From assembly GCA_963830775.1 (NCBI GenBank), contig CAWHNT010000043.1, forward strand, positions 1 to 20,340: a DNA stretch of 20,340 bases, given 5' to 3'. The translations under genes and the position numbers were made by a program. Under the pieces are notes generated by a model. It was not told the DNA's origin and did not search any database. It was given only the letters and a program-made list of their open reading frames with translations. The stretch's first letter is position 1. Each line of letters opens with the position of its first letter. Source of the DNA: CAWHNT01 sp963830775 (lineage in GTDB: Bacteria; Pseudomonadota; Alphaproteobacteria; Geminicoccales; Geminicoccaceae). Below, one piece after another: positions 13,905-20,340 of the stretch.

Positions 13905-14775
13905 TCAGGCCGGCGGCGGTCCTCCGAGGTCGAGCAGCTCGAGCGGGCTCTTCACCTGCCGGATGGTGTGCAGGGCGACCCGGGCGTAGCGCGTCGTCGA
14001 GGCGATCTGCCGATGCCCCAGCAAGTGCTGGATCACCCGGATGTCAACGCCCTGCTCGAGCAGGTGGGTGGCGAAGCTGTGCCGCAGGGTGTGGACGGTG
14101 ACCGACTTGTCGAGCCCGGCGGTCTCGACCGCCTGGCAGCAGGCCCGCTGCACCGAGCGCGCCGTGATCGGGCAGGACGGGTCCGGCCCCGGGAACAGCC
14201 AGGAGGGCGGACGGGTGCGGCGCCAGTAGCGCGCGCAGGATCGCCAGCAGCTGCGGCGAGAGCATGACGTGGCGGTCCCGCCCGCCCTTGCCCTCGCGGA
14301 CGTGGATGGTCATCCGGGCGCTGTCGATGTCGCCGGCCTGGAGCCCGACGACCTCGGAGACGCGCAGGCCGGCGGCGTAGACCGTGGTCAGCAGCGTGCG
14401 CATCTTCCGATCGGGGACGGCGGTCAGCAGGCGCTTGACCTCGTCCTGGGAGAGGATGGCGGGCAAGGGATCGGCCTTGCGCGGCAGCGGGATCTCCGCC
14501 GCCGCCTCGCGGTTGCCGAGGGTGGTGCCGTAGAAGAAGCGCAGGGCGCTCATGATCGGGCAGATGCTGCTGGCCTTGAGCCCGCGGGCGACCAGGTGCA
14601 GCTGGTAGTCGCGCACGTCCTCGAGCGTGAGCTGGTCCGGCGAGCGGCCGTGGTAGGCGCTGAAGCCGGCGACCGAGGCCACGTAGATCTTGCGCGTGCT
14701 CAAGGCCATGTTGCGCAGCTTCATGTCGTCGAGCATGCGCTGCCGCAGCGGCGTGATGGGCTGTGTCGGTGCCAT
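13905..14775 (-). pseudogene. Tyrosine recombinase of the IS91-type element, one frameshift
   Basis: Starts at ATG 14775-14773 with GGAGG five bases upstream. Residues 1-100 form the SAM-like core-binding domain (MLDDMKLRNMALSTRKIYVA, then FSAYHGRSPDQLTLEDVRDY). The catalytic domain has LTTVYAAGLRVSEVVGLQAG (first Arg), then GKGGRDRHVMLS. A single extra base at about 14227-14235 breaks the frame. In the next frame it continues YWRRTRPPSWLFPGPDPSCP, VHTLRHSFATHLLEQGVDIR (His and second Arg), QHLLGHRQIASTTRYARVAL (His and Tyr nucleophile), and the end LLDLGGPPPA. The length is 290 codons plus one base, XerD-like. The stop lies nine bases before the transposase start, so the two are translationally coupled. 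Confidence 0.85.
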
Positions 14776-15111
14776 GGAGACCTCCTGTGGATCGGATTGC
14801 CGAAACCCGGCGATCCTGACAGGAGGCGGACGGTCGTCTACGGCCTGAAGTACTCAGTCGAGAGACGGCAAAGGTCGCGAAAGTAATCTTGTGCGACCTT
14901 TCGAATATGGCTCTGTTGAGCCATTCCCTGCTTTCAGAGCTTCTGGCGGGCTTACGCCAAGGAAGCCGATCCTCGCCAGACGACCTGATCGGAGGAAGGA
15001 CACGAGATCTGTGGCCAGCATGCAGGGTGAGTGTTAGGGGCCTGGCACGAGCGAGCTGATCGCCCGTGCCGTCGCGGGGCGCGAGAGGCCGAGGGCGGAA
15101 AGGGGCTGCCA
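14776..15111. other. Intergenic stretch with repeat copy B
   Basis: A 336-base gap between the recombinase start and the exporter gene. It contains copy B of the hairpin repeat (14884-14936) and no reading frame I trust. The right part (14990-15110) is the leader of the exporter gene with an AAGGGG ribosome site before 15112. Confidence 0.5.
14884..14936 (+). repeat. Hairpin repeat, copy B
   Basis: Reads TAATCTTGTGCGACCTTTCG, AATATGGCTCTGTTGAGCCA, TTCCCTGCTTTCA. The core ATGGCTC-TGTT-GAGCCAT is a perfect 7-bp stem with a 4-base loop. It is an inverted, diverged copy of 12278-12328, and together they bracket the IS91-type element. Confidence 0.65.
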
Positions 15112-15863
15112 ATGTGGGACGACTTCGTTCTCTTCGTCGCGGTCGGCTTCGCGGCGCAGCTCGTTGACGGTGCCATCGGCATGGCCTACGGCCTGTCCGG
15201 CGACCACGGTGATGCTCAGCCTCGGCTTTCCGCCCGCGACCGCGAGCGCCAGCGTCCACGCGGCCGAGGTGTTCACCACCGGCATCTCCGGCCTCTCGCA
15301 CTGGCGTTTCGGCAACGTGGACTGGTCGTTCGTCTGGCACCTGGCGGTCCCGGGCATGCTGGGCGGTGCTGTCGGCGCCTACCTGCTGACGACCCTCCCG
15401 GGCGACGTGATCGCGCCGTTCGTCAGCGGCTACCTACTGCTGATGGGCGCCTGGATCCTCTGGAAGGCCTTCCGGAACGACCGCGCCCACCGAGGCCGGG
15501 CCACCGCACTGGATCGCGCCGCTCGGGCTCGGTGGCGGCTTCCTCGACGCGATCGGCGGCGGCGGCTGGGGGCCGATGGTCACCTCGACGCTCCTGGGCC
15601 ACGGCACGACGCCGCGGTACACGATCGGTTCGGTCAACTTCGCCGAGTTCTTCGTCACGGCGGCGATCTCGGTCACCTTCCTCGGCACGATCGGGCTCGA
15701 ACTCTGGCCGATCATCGCCGGCTTGATCCTGGGCGGGGCGCTCGCGGCACCGCTCGCGGCCTATGCCGCCAAGGCGATCCCGGACCGCCCGCTGATGATC
15801 CTGGTAGGCAGCGTGATCGTGCTGCTCAGCATCCGCGGCCTGATCCAGGCAATTGGCAAGTAG
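15112..15863 (+). pseudogene. TauE/SafE-family (TSUP) membrane exporter, two frameshifts
   Basis: Starts at ATG 15112 (MWDDFVLFVAVGFAAQLVDG, then AIGMAYGL) with AAGGGG just upstream. One extra base at about 15199-15202 shifts to ATTVMLSLGFPPATASASVH, AAEVFTTGISGLSHWRFGNV, WHLAVPGMLGGAVGAYLL and FVSGYLLLMGAWILWKAF. A second extra base at about 15487-15490 shifts to APTEAGPPHWIAPLGLGGGF, LDAIGGGGWGPMVTSTLLGH, GSVNFAEFFVTAAISVTFLG and the end SIRGLIQAIGK. This is the normal order of the TSUP family: repeated membrane halves with the GxxxxxDAIGGGGWGP loop. The family exports sulfite or organosulfur anions; the exact substrate is unknown here. The span is 250 codons plus two bases, so removing the two insertions restores a full-length protein. 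Confidence 0.85.
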
Positions 15864-15910
15864 AAATCTGCGCCAGTTTCCAAGTACCTCAGAGATGTTT
15901 AGTGTAAGTA

Positions 15911-15951
15911 TTATTGTGCGGTCCACCAAACATGGCTTTGTTGAGCCAATT
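15911..15951 (+). repeat. Hairpin repeat, copy C (diverged)
   Basis: Reads TTATTGTGCGGTCCACCAAA, CATGGCTTTGTTGAGCCAAT. The core TGGCTT-TGTT-GAGCCA keeps the stem through one T-G (G-U in RNA) pair. It has the same orientation as copy B and lies between the exporter gene and the small KPKPKPKRRR gene. Confidence 0.55.
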
Positions 15952-15970
15952 ATACCCTGATGAGGCAAGC

Positions 15971-16175
15971 TCAGCGGCGGCGCTTCGGCTTCGGCTTGGG
16001 CTTCGCTGTCAGCCAGCCAGGCGCCACTCCAGAGGCGGGCCGCCTGCTTGGCCAAGCTGGTCTGCTGCCGTTTCGCCTCCGCCGCGCCCGCACCGCGGGC
16101 CCTGCCGGCAAGAGCGTTGGCGCCGCTCAGCCACAGGCTCAGGAGGGGGTTCTTTTTCGTCCAAGGGTTCGCCAC
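15971..16175 (-). pseudogene. Small basic-tailed hypothetical protein, frameshifted
   Basis: Reading left from GTG 16175-16173, with GAGGA seven bases upstream: (M)ANPWTKKNPLLSLWLSGAN, ALAGRARGAGAAEAKRQQTS, LAKQAARLWSGAWL. Then, in the next frame, TAKPKPKPKRRR and TGA at 15973-15971. The two frames meet at a tandem repeat of the tetranucleotide AGCC/GGCT (about 16011-16020): one extra 4-base unit gives the shift. The restored protein is about 67 residues. The NPWTKKNPxxSLWLSGAN start and Lys/Pro/Arg-rich tail recur in small alphaproteobacterial proteins of unknown role, as far as I recall. The unshifted frame simply runs on through repeat copy C and into the exporter gene antisense, which argues that the shift is damage. 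Confidence 0.55.
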
Positions 16176-16302
16176 CGCGGGTTCCTCATAAGGTTGCCGG
16201 CCTCCGGGCACGGCACCTGAGGCGTTATGTTGCAATGCAGCATGACGCCTCGGCCCCCATATCGCAGTTGCGAAGACCCCCAAAGCCGCCAGAAAGACCA
16301 GC

Positions 16303-17430
16303 ATGCTCCCTTCTCCATCCCTGCGACCCGATCGCGACGGCCTTCCCACCGGCGAGGGCCGGGAGCGGGTCGCCCTGGTGCTCGGCGGCGGCAACGCGCT
16401 CGGCGCGTACCTCGCCGGCGCCTACGAGCGCCTGCACGAGCAGGGCGTCCAGCCGGAGCGGATCGTGGGCGCCTCGATCGGCGCGGTCACCGGCGCCATC
16501 CTCGCCGGCAACCCGCCCGAGCGCCGCCTCGAGCGGCTCCAGGCATTCTGGGCCGAGGCGGCGCAGCACACCGCCCGGGCGGCACCGGCCGGCCTCCGCG
16601 GCCGGCAGGTCTACAACGGCGCGCACGCGGCCCTGGCCGCCGCGCTCGGCCGCCCGAGCATCTTCGGGCACCGCTATCCGGGCCTGTGGTCGATCCTTCC
16701 CGGGATGCCCGGTGACGTCGCCCTCTACGACCACTCGCCGCTGCGGCGCACCCTCGAGAGCCTCGTCGACTTCGACCGGCTCAACCGCGCTGACGAGGTG
16801 AGGTTCACCCTTGCCGCCACCGACCTGGAGACCGGCGAGGATGTCTACTTCGATAACACGCGCCACGAGATCGGGCCCGAGCACGTCCTGGCGAGCGCGG
16901 CCATAGCGCCGCTCTTCCCGCCCGTGGAGATCGGCGGGCGCCTGCTGTGCGACCCCGGCTACGCCAACAACCTGCCGCTCGACCCTGTTTTCGACCCGGC
17001 CCCCGACCGAGACCTCGTCTGCATCGCGATCGACCTGTTCGGGCTGCGCAGCCCGCGGCCGGCGACCCTGGACGCGGTCCTGGAGCGGGCGCAGGACATC
17101 GTGTTCGCCAGCGCCGGCCGGCGGAGGGTCGAGGGGCTGCGGCGGGAGTACGCCTTGCGGCAGGAGCTGCAACCCGACGGGCCGCGGGTCAGGCTGGTGC
17201 ATCTGGCCTACCAGGCCGCCGACCACGAGCTGGCGGCGAAGACGCTCGACTTCTCGCCGTCCTCGATCCGGGACCGCTGGGCGGCCGGGCGGCGGGACAT
17301 GGCGAGCGGGCTGGCCCTGCTCGAGGGGGCCGCGGCCAGCGACGGCCGGCGGCTCGAGTACCTCGCGGTCGACCCGCGCGGGGCGGGCGCGGCGCCGGGA
17401 GCCGGGCCGGTCCTGGACCGGGCGGCCTGA
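16303..17430 (+). CDS. Patatin-like phospholipase (375 aa)
   Basis: Starts at ATG 16303; the ribosome site is weak (agaaag). The patatin fold is clear. The glycine-rich oxyanion loop is LVLGGGNALGAYLAGAYERL (residues 26-44), the nucleophile elbow is GASIG (56-60) with Ser58, and the catalytic-Asp region is LLCDPGYANNLPLDPVF with Asp217. Patatins normally have D-G-G or D-G-A here; this one has D-P-G. Between them are RQVYNGAHAALAAALGRPSI, the HSPLRRTLESLVDFDRLN helix and EVRFTLAATDLETGEDVYFD, all typical of the family. The C-terminal 130 residues include VRLVHLAYQAADHELAAKTL and resemble bacterial patatins with a long C-terminal helical region. It would act as an esterase/phospholipase A in the cytoplasm or on the inner membrane. 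There is no signal peptide. Intact and followed by a strong hairpin. Confidence 0.9.
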   Translation: MLPSPSLRPDRDGLPTGEGRERVALVLGGGNALGAYLAGAYERLHEQGVQPERIVGASIGAVTGAILAGNPPERRLERLQAFWAEAAQHTARAAPAGLRGRQVYNGAHAALAAALGRPSIFGHRYPGLWSILPGMPGDVALYDHSPLRRTLESLVDFDRLNRADEVRFTLAATDLETGEDVYFDNTRHEIGPEHVLASAAIAPLFPPVEIGGRLLCDPGYANNLPLDPVFDPAPDRDLVCIAIDLFGLRSPRPATLDAVLERAQDIVFASAGRRRVEGLRREYALRQELQPDGPRVRLVHLAYQAADHELAAKTLDFSPSSIRDRWAAGRRDMASGLALLEGAAASDGRRLEYLAVDPRGAGAAPGAGPVLDRAA

Positions 17431-17436
17431 GCCGAA

Positions 17437-17476
17437 CGCGGATGTGGCCCGGGAGCGTTCCCGGGCCACATCCGCG
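17437..17476 (+). terminator. 18-bp perfect hairpin after the patatin gene
   Basis: CGCGGATGTGGCCCGGGA (17437-17454), loop GCGT, and the exact complement at 17459-17476. It begins six bases after the patatin stop. No T-run follows on either strand, so it is either a bidirectional 3'-end stabiliser or a site for a protein. The length and perfection are striking. Confidence 0.65.
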
Positions 17477-17555
17477 TGCCCCTGCTCGCCGTCATCCCGC
17501 TTGTCACGGCCGTGAAGGTCCGAAGGAGTGGCCAGTGCCGTCCGCCGCCTAGGCT

Positions 17556-17653
17556 GGATTATTCACGAAGCTGGGTGACGCGAGGTGCGGAGCTGGCTTT
17601 CCAGCGGCGACCCTCGCCGCCATCGCTCTCCGAAGAAGGCTGATGAATAACCC
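17556..17653. repeat. Possible miniature inverted-repeat element (98 bp)
   Basis: GGATTATTCACGA at 17556-17568 and TGATGAATAACCC at 17641-17653 are inverted copies matching at 10 of 13 positions. The interior is GC-rich with no gene. No clear target duplication is visible next to the ends. It could be a decayed IS tip pair or coincidence. Confidence 0.35.
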
Positions 17654-17978
17654 GGGTTATCATGTCTCCTAAATGATCCAAAGTTAGATTACCAGACTTC
17701 AGGTACCTCGAAGCGGTTTGTGCAAGATTAGTTTTGAGACACTTAGAAAGTATTTCCTTCCTCCTAAGCATATTCTATACCGAAACTATGGTCGCACAAT
17801 GGCTGCTATCCACATGCAAGGCAACACGCATTCCAATCATGTCAAGGTTCCGGCCTCGGCCGTCGGAGGCCTGCCCATCGAGGGCGGTGCCGACGGCAGC
17901 TGGAGCGCCGACCGGGTTGATCCGGCATCCGGTCCGAACAAGCGGGCCGGACCACCCACCGATCACGGGAGGAAAACC

Positions 17979-18182
17979 ATGGCCGTCGCGCGCGTGACCG
18001 AGATCTCCGCGACCTCGCCGCAGAGCTTCGAGGACGCGATCCGCCAGGGCCTGGAGCGCGCCACCAAGACCTTGCGCGGCGTCACCGCGGCCTGGATCAA
18101 GGATCAGCGGGTCAAGCTCGAGAACGGCCGGGTCACCGAGTACCAGGTCAACATGGAGGTGACCTTCGTCCTCGAGGGCTGA
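17979..18182 (+). CDS. Dodecin (flavin-binding/storage protein, 67 aa)
   Basis: Starts at ATG 17979 with GGGAGG about 6 bases upstream. The 67 residues show the whole dodecin fold: MAVARVTEISATSPQSFEDA (beta-1 then alpha), IRQGLERATKTLRGVTAAWI (helix and strand) with the aromatic Trp39 that stacks on flavin in this family, then KDQRVKLENGRVTEYQVNME and VTFVLEG for the last two strands. The Q-V-x-M-E-V-x-F end is the family signature. Dodecins assemble into hollow 12-mers that hold riboflavin, FMN or CoA derivatives and limit flavin photo-damage. The gene stands alone, with mobile remnants upstream. No defect seen. Confidence 0.95.
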   Translation: MAVARVTEISATSPQSFEDAIRQGLERATKTLRGVTAAWIKDQRVKLENGRVTEYQVNMEVTFVLEG

Positions 18183-18496
18183 GCCCCGGGGCGGGAGAAG
18201 AGCAGATTAAAATACCACCCGCTTAACCTCGTTCAAGCACTGTCGCCCAAGCACCTCGCTCCCCTTGTGCCTAGCGCAACCGCCTTCCTTCCATAGATGC
18301 TATGATCGCAACCTCCTGCACGTCCTGTACCTTCGTCCGTCACAGCAGCCGCCAGACCCGCCACAAGCTTTTGCGTGGTCCGGTCGGCGGTCAAAGGCAA
18401 GGTGTGGCGGCGCGAGCGCCTAGTGGCCAGAGGCCGACGGAAGATACCCTACGGCCAGGGCTTCGCCGGGGTATCAATCGTCCCAGCTTCTCACCC
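18183..18496. other. Intergenic stretch, no gene recognised
   Basis: 314 bases between convergent dodecin and zinc-ribbon genes. A rightward frame (about 18375-18480) reads VRSAVKGKVWRRERLVARGR, which is basic but unlike anything I recognise and lacks a ribosome site. No T-tailed hairpin was found for either gene. Confidence 0.4.
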
Positions 18497-18846
18497 TCAG
18501 TCGAAGATCTCCTCCAGCCAGGACTTCCGCCTCTTGCCGCCGTGCCCGTGGCCGTGGCCATGGTGGTCCCCGCTCCAGGGCTGCTGTTGGGACGGGGGGG
18601 TGGCGGGCCGGGTCCATCCGCCCGCCACCCCCTGACCTGCTGGTCCGGCGCCGGCGGGCTCGGCGGCGGCCCCTGCACATAACCAGTGCGCTCGATGATC
18701 TTGTCGAGCTCGCCGCGGTCGAGCCAGACGCCGCGGCACTGCGGGCAGTAGTCGATCTCGATGCCCTGGCGGTCGCCCATGGTAAGGCTCACGCCACAGC
18801 GTGGGCAGTAAAGGGGGTCGTCCCGTTCACCGGCTAGCTCCTGCAA
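18497..18846 (-). pseudogene. Zinc-ribbon (zf-TFIIB) protein, frameshift in a C7 run
   Basis: The leftward frame, with TTG at 18846-18844 as the only possible start before the first ribbon, reads MQELAGERDDPLYCPRCGVS, LTMGDRQGIEIDYCPQCRGV, WLDRGELDKIIERTG. The CPRC and CPQC pairs with WLDRGEL are the zf-TFIIB signature, a single zinc ribbon. A Pro/Gly/Gln-rich linker follows. At the run of seven G (18594-18600; C7 in the gene) the frame must shift to continue SQQQPWSGDHHGHGHGHGGK and RRKSWLEEIFD to TGA 18499-18497, the usual basic and acidic tail of this family. Without the shift the frame runs into nonsense to 18391. A His-rich HGHGHGH stretch may bind metal. Homopolymer slippage or a sequencing error is likely. 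Confidence 0.75.
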
Positions 18847-19526
18847 CGCGAAAGGCCGCTGGCCATGCGCTGTCGCAGCAGGCCGGTTGTCACCAGCGGT
18901 CCGATATCAGCAAAAGATACTCTACGATCGAGCCCTGGCCATGGGGACAGCGAGGGTTCGGGCTGCCAGGGGTACCAAGTGTCGGTGTCTGACCACTAGG
19001 GTGGACGCCATCTCTCGAGTGATTCCTCCCCCGCCCTTAGCCCTGCCCGTCCCCCGGACGGACCTCCCTTTGCCCACCGCCGCCGGGTCCCCAGTCCAGT
19101 CGGGAGCGACGGCCGGCTTCCCAACGGACGGGCGGAACCCGGCGGGCGACAAATAAGGCCCTGCCCGGGACGAGCAGGGCCGAGGGAGAACAGTAAAGAG
19201 ACGGCGCCCCATCCTACGCGGCCGTGGCGCCACACTGCCACAGGGACCGCGCCCGGCGCCGTCGCCCCGGTGCCACAGGCCCGGCGGAACCGTGCGGGGC
19301 CGGGCGGGGCCGTTAAATCAGCCCCGCACGGCGATCCCCCGGAACGCGTCGGGATGCACCATGAGCGAGGGGGCGGTTTCGAGGGATGGTTGCGGGAGGC
19401 TGACCCACACGCCGGACCAGCTCGCACGCCCCTGGCCCGCGACACACTCTCATAAACAGCCCAATTAGGGACAGTGGGCTCGGGAAGATCGCCCCCGACG
19501 GCTGGCCGAGGGCGCGGCACCGGGCG
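18847..19526. other. Long gene-free stretch with two dyads
   Basis: About 680 bases with no convincing gene. Open frames here are Pro/Arg-rich, overlap on both strands, and lack ribosome sites. It holds a minus-strand terminator-like hairpin (19151-19181) and a 10-bp inverted repeat CGTGCGGGGC...GCCCCGCACG (19291-19300 and 19321-19330). It probably includes eroded coding DNA I cannot place. Confidence 0.4.
19151..19181 (-). terminator. Intrinsic terminator on the minus strand
   Basis: On the minus strand GGCCCTGC (19181-19174), a 9-base loop and GCAGGGCC (19164-19157) are followed by TTATTTG. The 8-bp GC stem with a short T-rich tail fits a rho-independent terminator for leftward transcription from the histidine kinase side. 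Confidence 0.55.
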
Positions 19527-20340
19527 TCACCGCGGTGCCGGCAGGGAGATCTGGAGCGCGGCAGCCGGGACCGGGCCGGACGCGCGCCTCGCCGCCGTGG
19601 GCGCGGGGTTGCGGATCGCGGCGCGCAGATCCTCGGGCCGCCCGGGGAGGGAGACGACGGCCGCCGCCTCGACCTCGAGCGGCCGTCCCCTTCTCCTCGG
19701 CGAGCGGCAGCACCGCCGCCTCCGCCTCGCGGGCGACCCGCGCCAGGTTGACCGGGCCCAGCCCGGCTTGATCCTCGAGCCACGCGGGGTCCTCCACGCG
19801 CGCCAGCTGCATGAGCTGGCCGACGAGCCGTTTCATCTGGGCCAGGTCCCGCTCCACCGCCGGCCGGTCGGGCGGCGGCTAGCTTGGCCCGCTGCAGGCG
19901 CAGGCTGGGACCGCCAGCGGCGTGCGCAGCTCGTGGGCGGCGTGCGGGGGGTGGAGCCGCCGCTGCGCGGCGTAGGCGTGGTCCAGGCGCTCGAGGGCGC
20001 CATTGACCGCGTCGACTAAGGGCCGGATCTCGCGCGGCAACCCATCGGCGTGAGACGCGGCCGGACGGGTTCGCCGGACCGATCGCCGCGGCCTCCCGCG
20101 AGGCGCGGGCGAGGGGGCGCAAGCTGACCAGCCAGCCGATCGACCAGACGAGGGCGAAGGAGGCCACGGCCAAGGGCACGAACACCAGGAGCCAATCACC
20201 GGTCTCTTTGACGAAGAGCCCGACGTGCGCCCCGCCGGGCGTCCTCCCGCAGGTCCCTTGCCTCTCTCTGGAGCGTCTCCTCGGTCTTTAGGGTGGCTTC
20301 TTGGCGCGCCTCCTCTGTGGAGAAGGTGGCCGATACCACC
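19527..20340 (-). pseudogene. Sensor histidine kinase, multiply frameshifted (5' end outside window)
   Basis: Leftward from the window edge, in changing frames: VVSATFSTEEARQEATLKTE (sensor part); LFVKETGDWLLVFVPLAVAS, FALVWSIGWLVSLRPLA (membrane helix into a linker); ADGLPREIRPLVDAVNGALE, RLDHAYAAQRRL; then the H-box AAHELRTPLAV with the phospho-accepting His, MERDLAQMKRLVGQLMQLAR, VEDPAWL (second HisKA helix); NLARVAREAEAAVLPLAEEK; RPLEVEAAAVVSLPGRPEDL, RAAIRN. The ATP-binding N-box then breaks off: AIRNPAPTAARRASG runs to ALQISLPAPR and TGA 19529-19527, so most of the HATPase domain is missing. At least three indels (about 20240, 20060-20075, 19860-19910, and about 19690) are required. No response regulator is in the window. 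The gene cannot be functional as read. Confidence 0.75.

Larger units (their letters stand above)
12416..14838 (-). mobile_element. IS91-type element with tyrosine recombinase (ends approximate)
   Basis: Two leftward genes, a tyrosine recombinase (14775-13905) and a zinc-finger HUH transposase (13895-12685), form one unit with only 9 bases between them. Elements of the IS91 family with an accompanying integrase gene are known. The 3' side of the transposase should carry oriIS, next to a GAAC or CAAG tetranucleotide: GAAC is found at 12412-12415, followed by an imperfect dyad AGGGGACG...CGTCCCT. The other end is not defined; I place it loosely before the region of copy B. Both genes are frameshifted. 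Confidence 0.6.
17431..17978. other. Intergenic stretch between patatin and dodecin
   Basis: 548 bases with the 18-bp hairpin, a possible miniature inverted-repeat element (17556-17653), and an AT-rich part (17640-17830) with short similarity to the ends near 12330-12410 (GTCTCAAAACTAATCTTGCA on the minus strand, about 17725-17744) and to 15885-15920 (GTACCTC...GTTT). The open frame from 17718 into dodecin looks non-coding until the dodecin start. Confidence 0.45.

Noticed and set aside
13203..14267. 354-residue rightward open frame
   Set aside because: It is antisense to the IS91-type transposase and recombinase; repetitive Gly/Val/Arg/Glu composition, no domain.
16176..16305. Upstream extension of the small minus-strand gene as MLVFLAALGVFATAIWG, a possible signal or membrane segment
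   Set aside because: The inner GTG at 16175 has a better ribosome site and matches the expected start; the extension overlaps the patatin leader.
16225..17469. 414-residue open frame on the minus strand
   Set aside because: It is antisense to the patatin gene, which has full catalytic motifs.
1..20340. CRISPR arrays, tRNA or rRNA genes
   Set aside because: No regularly spaced short repeats and no cloverleaf or rRNA-like sequence was seen on either strand.

Overview
The window is high-GC DNA with alphaproteobacterial character. The genes resemble families common in Rhodospirillales and related soil or plant-associated lineages, and a promoter fits the alphaproteobacterial heat-shock sigma-32 consensus. 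I cannot name a genus from sequence alone. This is an accessory, decaying region: at least six insertion sequences, several nested inside one another, sit among short stress and housekeeping genes, many of them truncated or frameshifted.

Layout, left to right. (1) 1-79 holds the start of a DUF485 gene, leftward and cut by the window edge. (2) 418-703 is the 3' end of a dienelactone-hydrolase-like gene, cut by an IS6-family element (704-2945). That element's transposase is itself split by a complete IS256-family element (1250-2649, 7-bp target repeat AAGGGTC). (3) 2946-6334 carries three small leftward conserved-looking genes, one frameshifted gene, and a heat-shock operon of two Hsp20 proteins behind a sigma-32-type promoter (6079-6106). 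It ends in the C-terminal tail of an acetate permease (ActP-like), cut by a second IS6-family element. (4) 6335-10274 is that second IS6 element, inverted relative to the first. An intact IS110-family (IS1111-type) element sits exactly in its left terminal repeat, and an IS1182-family element sits in its transposase. (5) 10358-12148 carries an intact SAM methyltransferase, a fossil of an hsp20 3' end, and an exported Cache-domain protein. (6) 12278-14940 is an IS91-type element with an accompanying tyrosine recombinase, both frameshifted, bracketed by diverged inverted copies of an approximately 50-bp hairpin repeat. (7) 15112-17430 has a frameshifted TauE/SafE exporter, a frameshifted small gene ending in KPKPKPKRRR, and an intact patatin-like phospholipase followed by an 18-bp-stem hairpin. 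(8) 17979-20340 has a dodecin, a zinc-ribbon (zf-TFIIB) protein with a frameshift in a C7 run, and a heavily damaged sensor histidine kinase leaving at the right edge.

What works together. The two Hsp20 chaperones form an operon under probable RpoH control. Dodecin, the methyltransferase, the Cache protein, the patatin and three of the small genes look intact but share no obvious pathway. The main story is mobile: IS elements using other IS elements as landing sites. The most interesting point is the IS110-family element. Its long non-coding 3' flank contains short matches to both halves of the exact site it interrupted, and these fall in a predicted stem-loop. That is what an IS1111-type guide RNA (bridge RNA or seekRNA) would look like.

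Many single-base frameshifts occur in otherwise well-preserved reading frames. They may be true decay or uncorrected indels in the assembly; I cannot tell these apart from this sequence alone.
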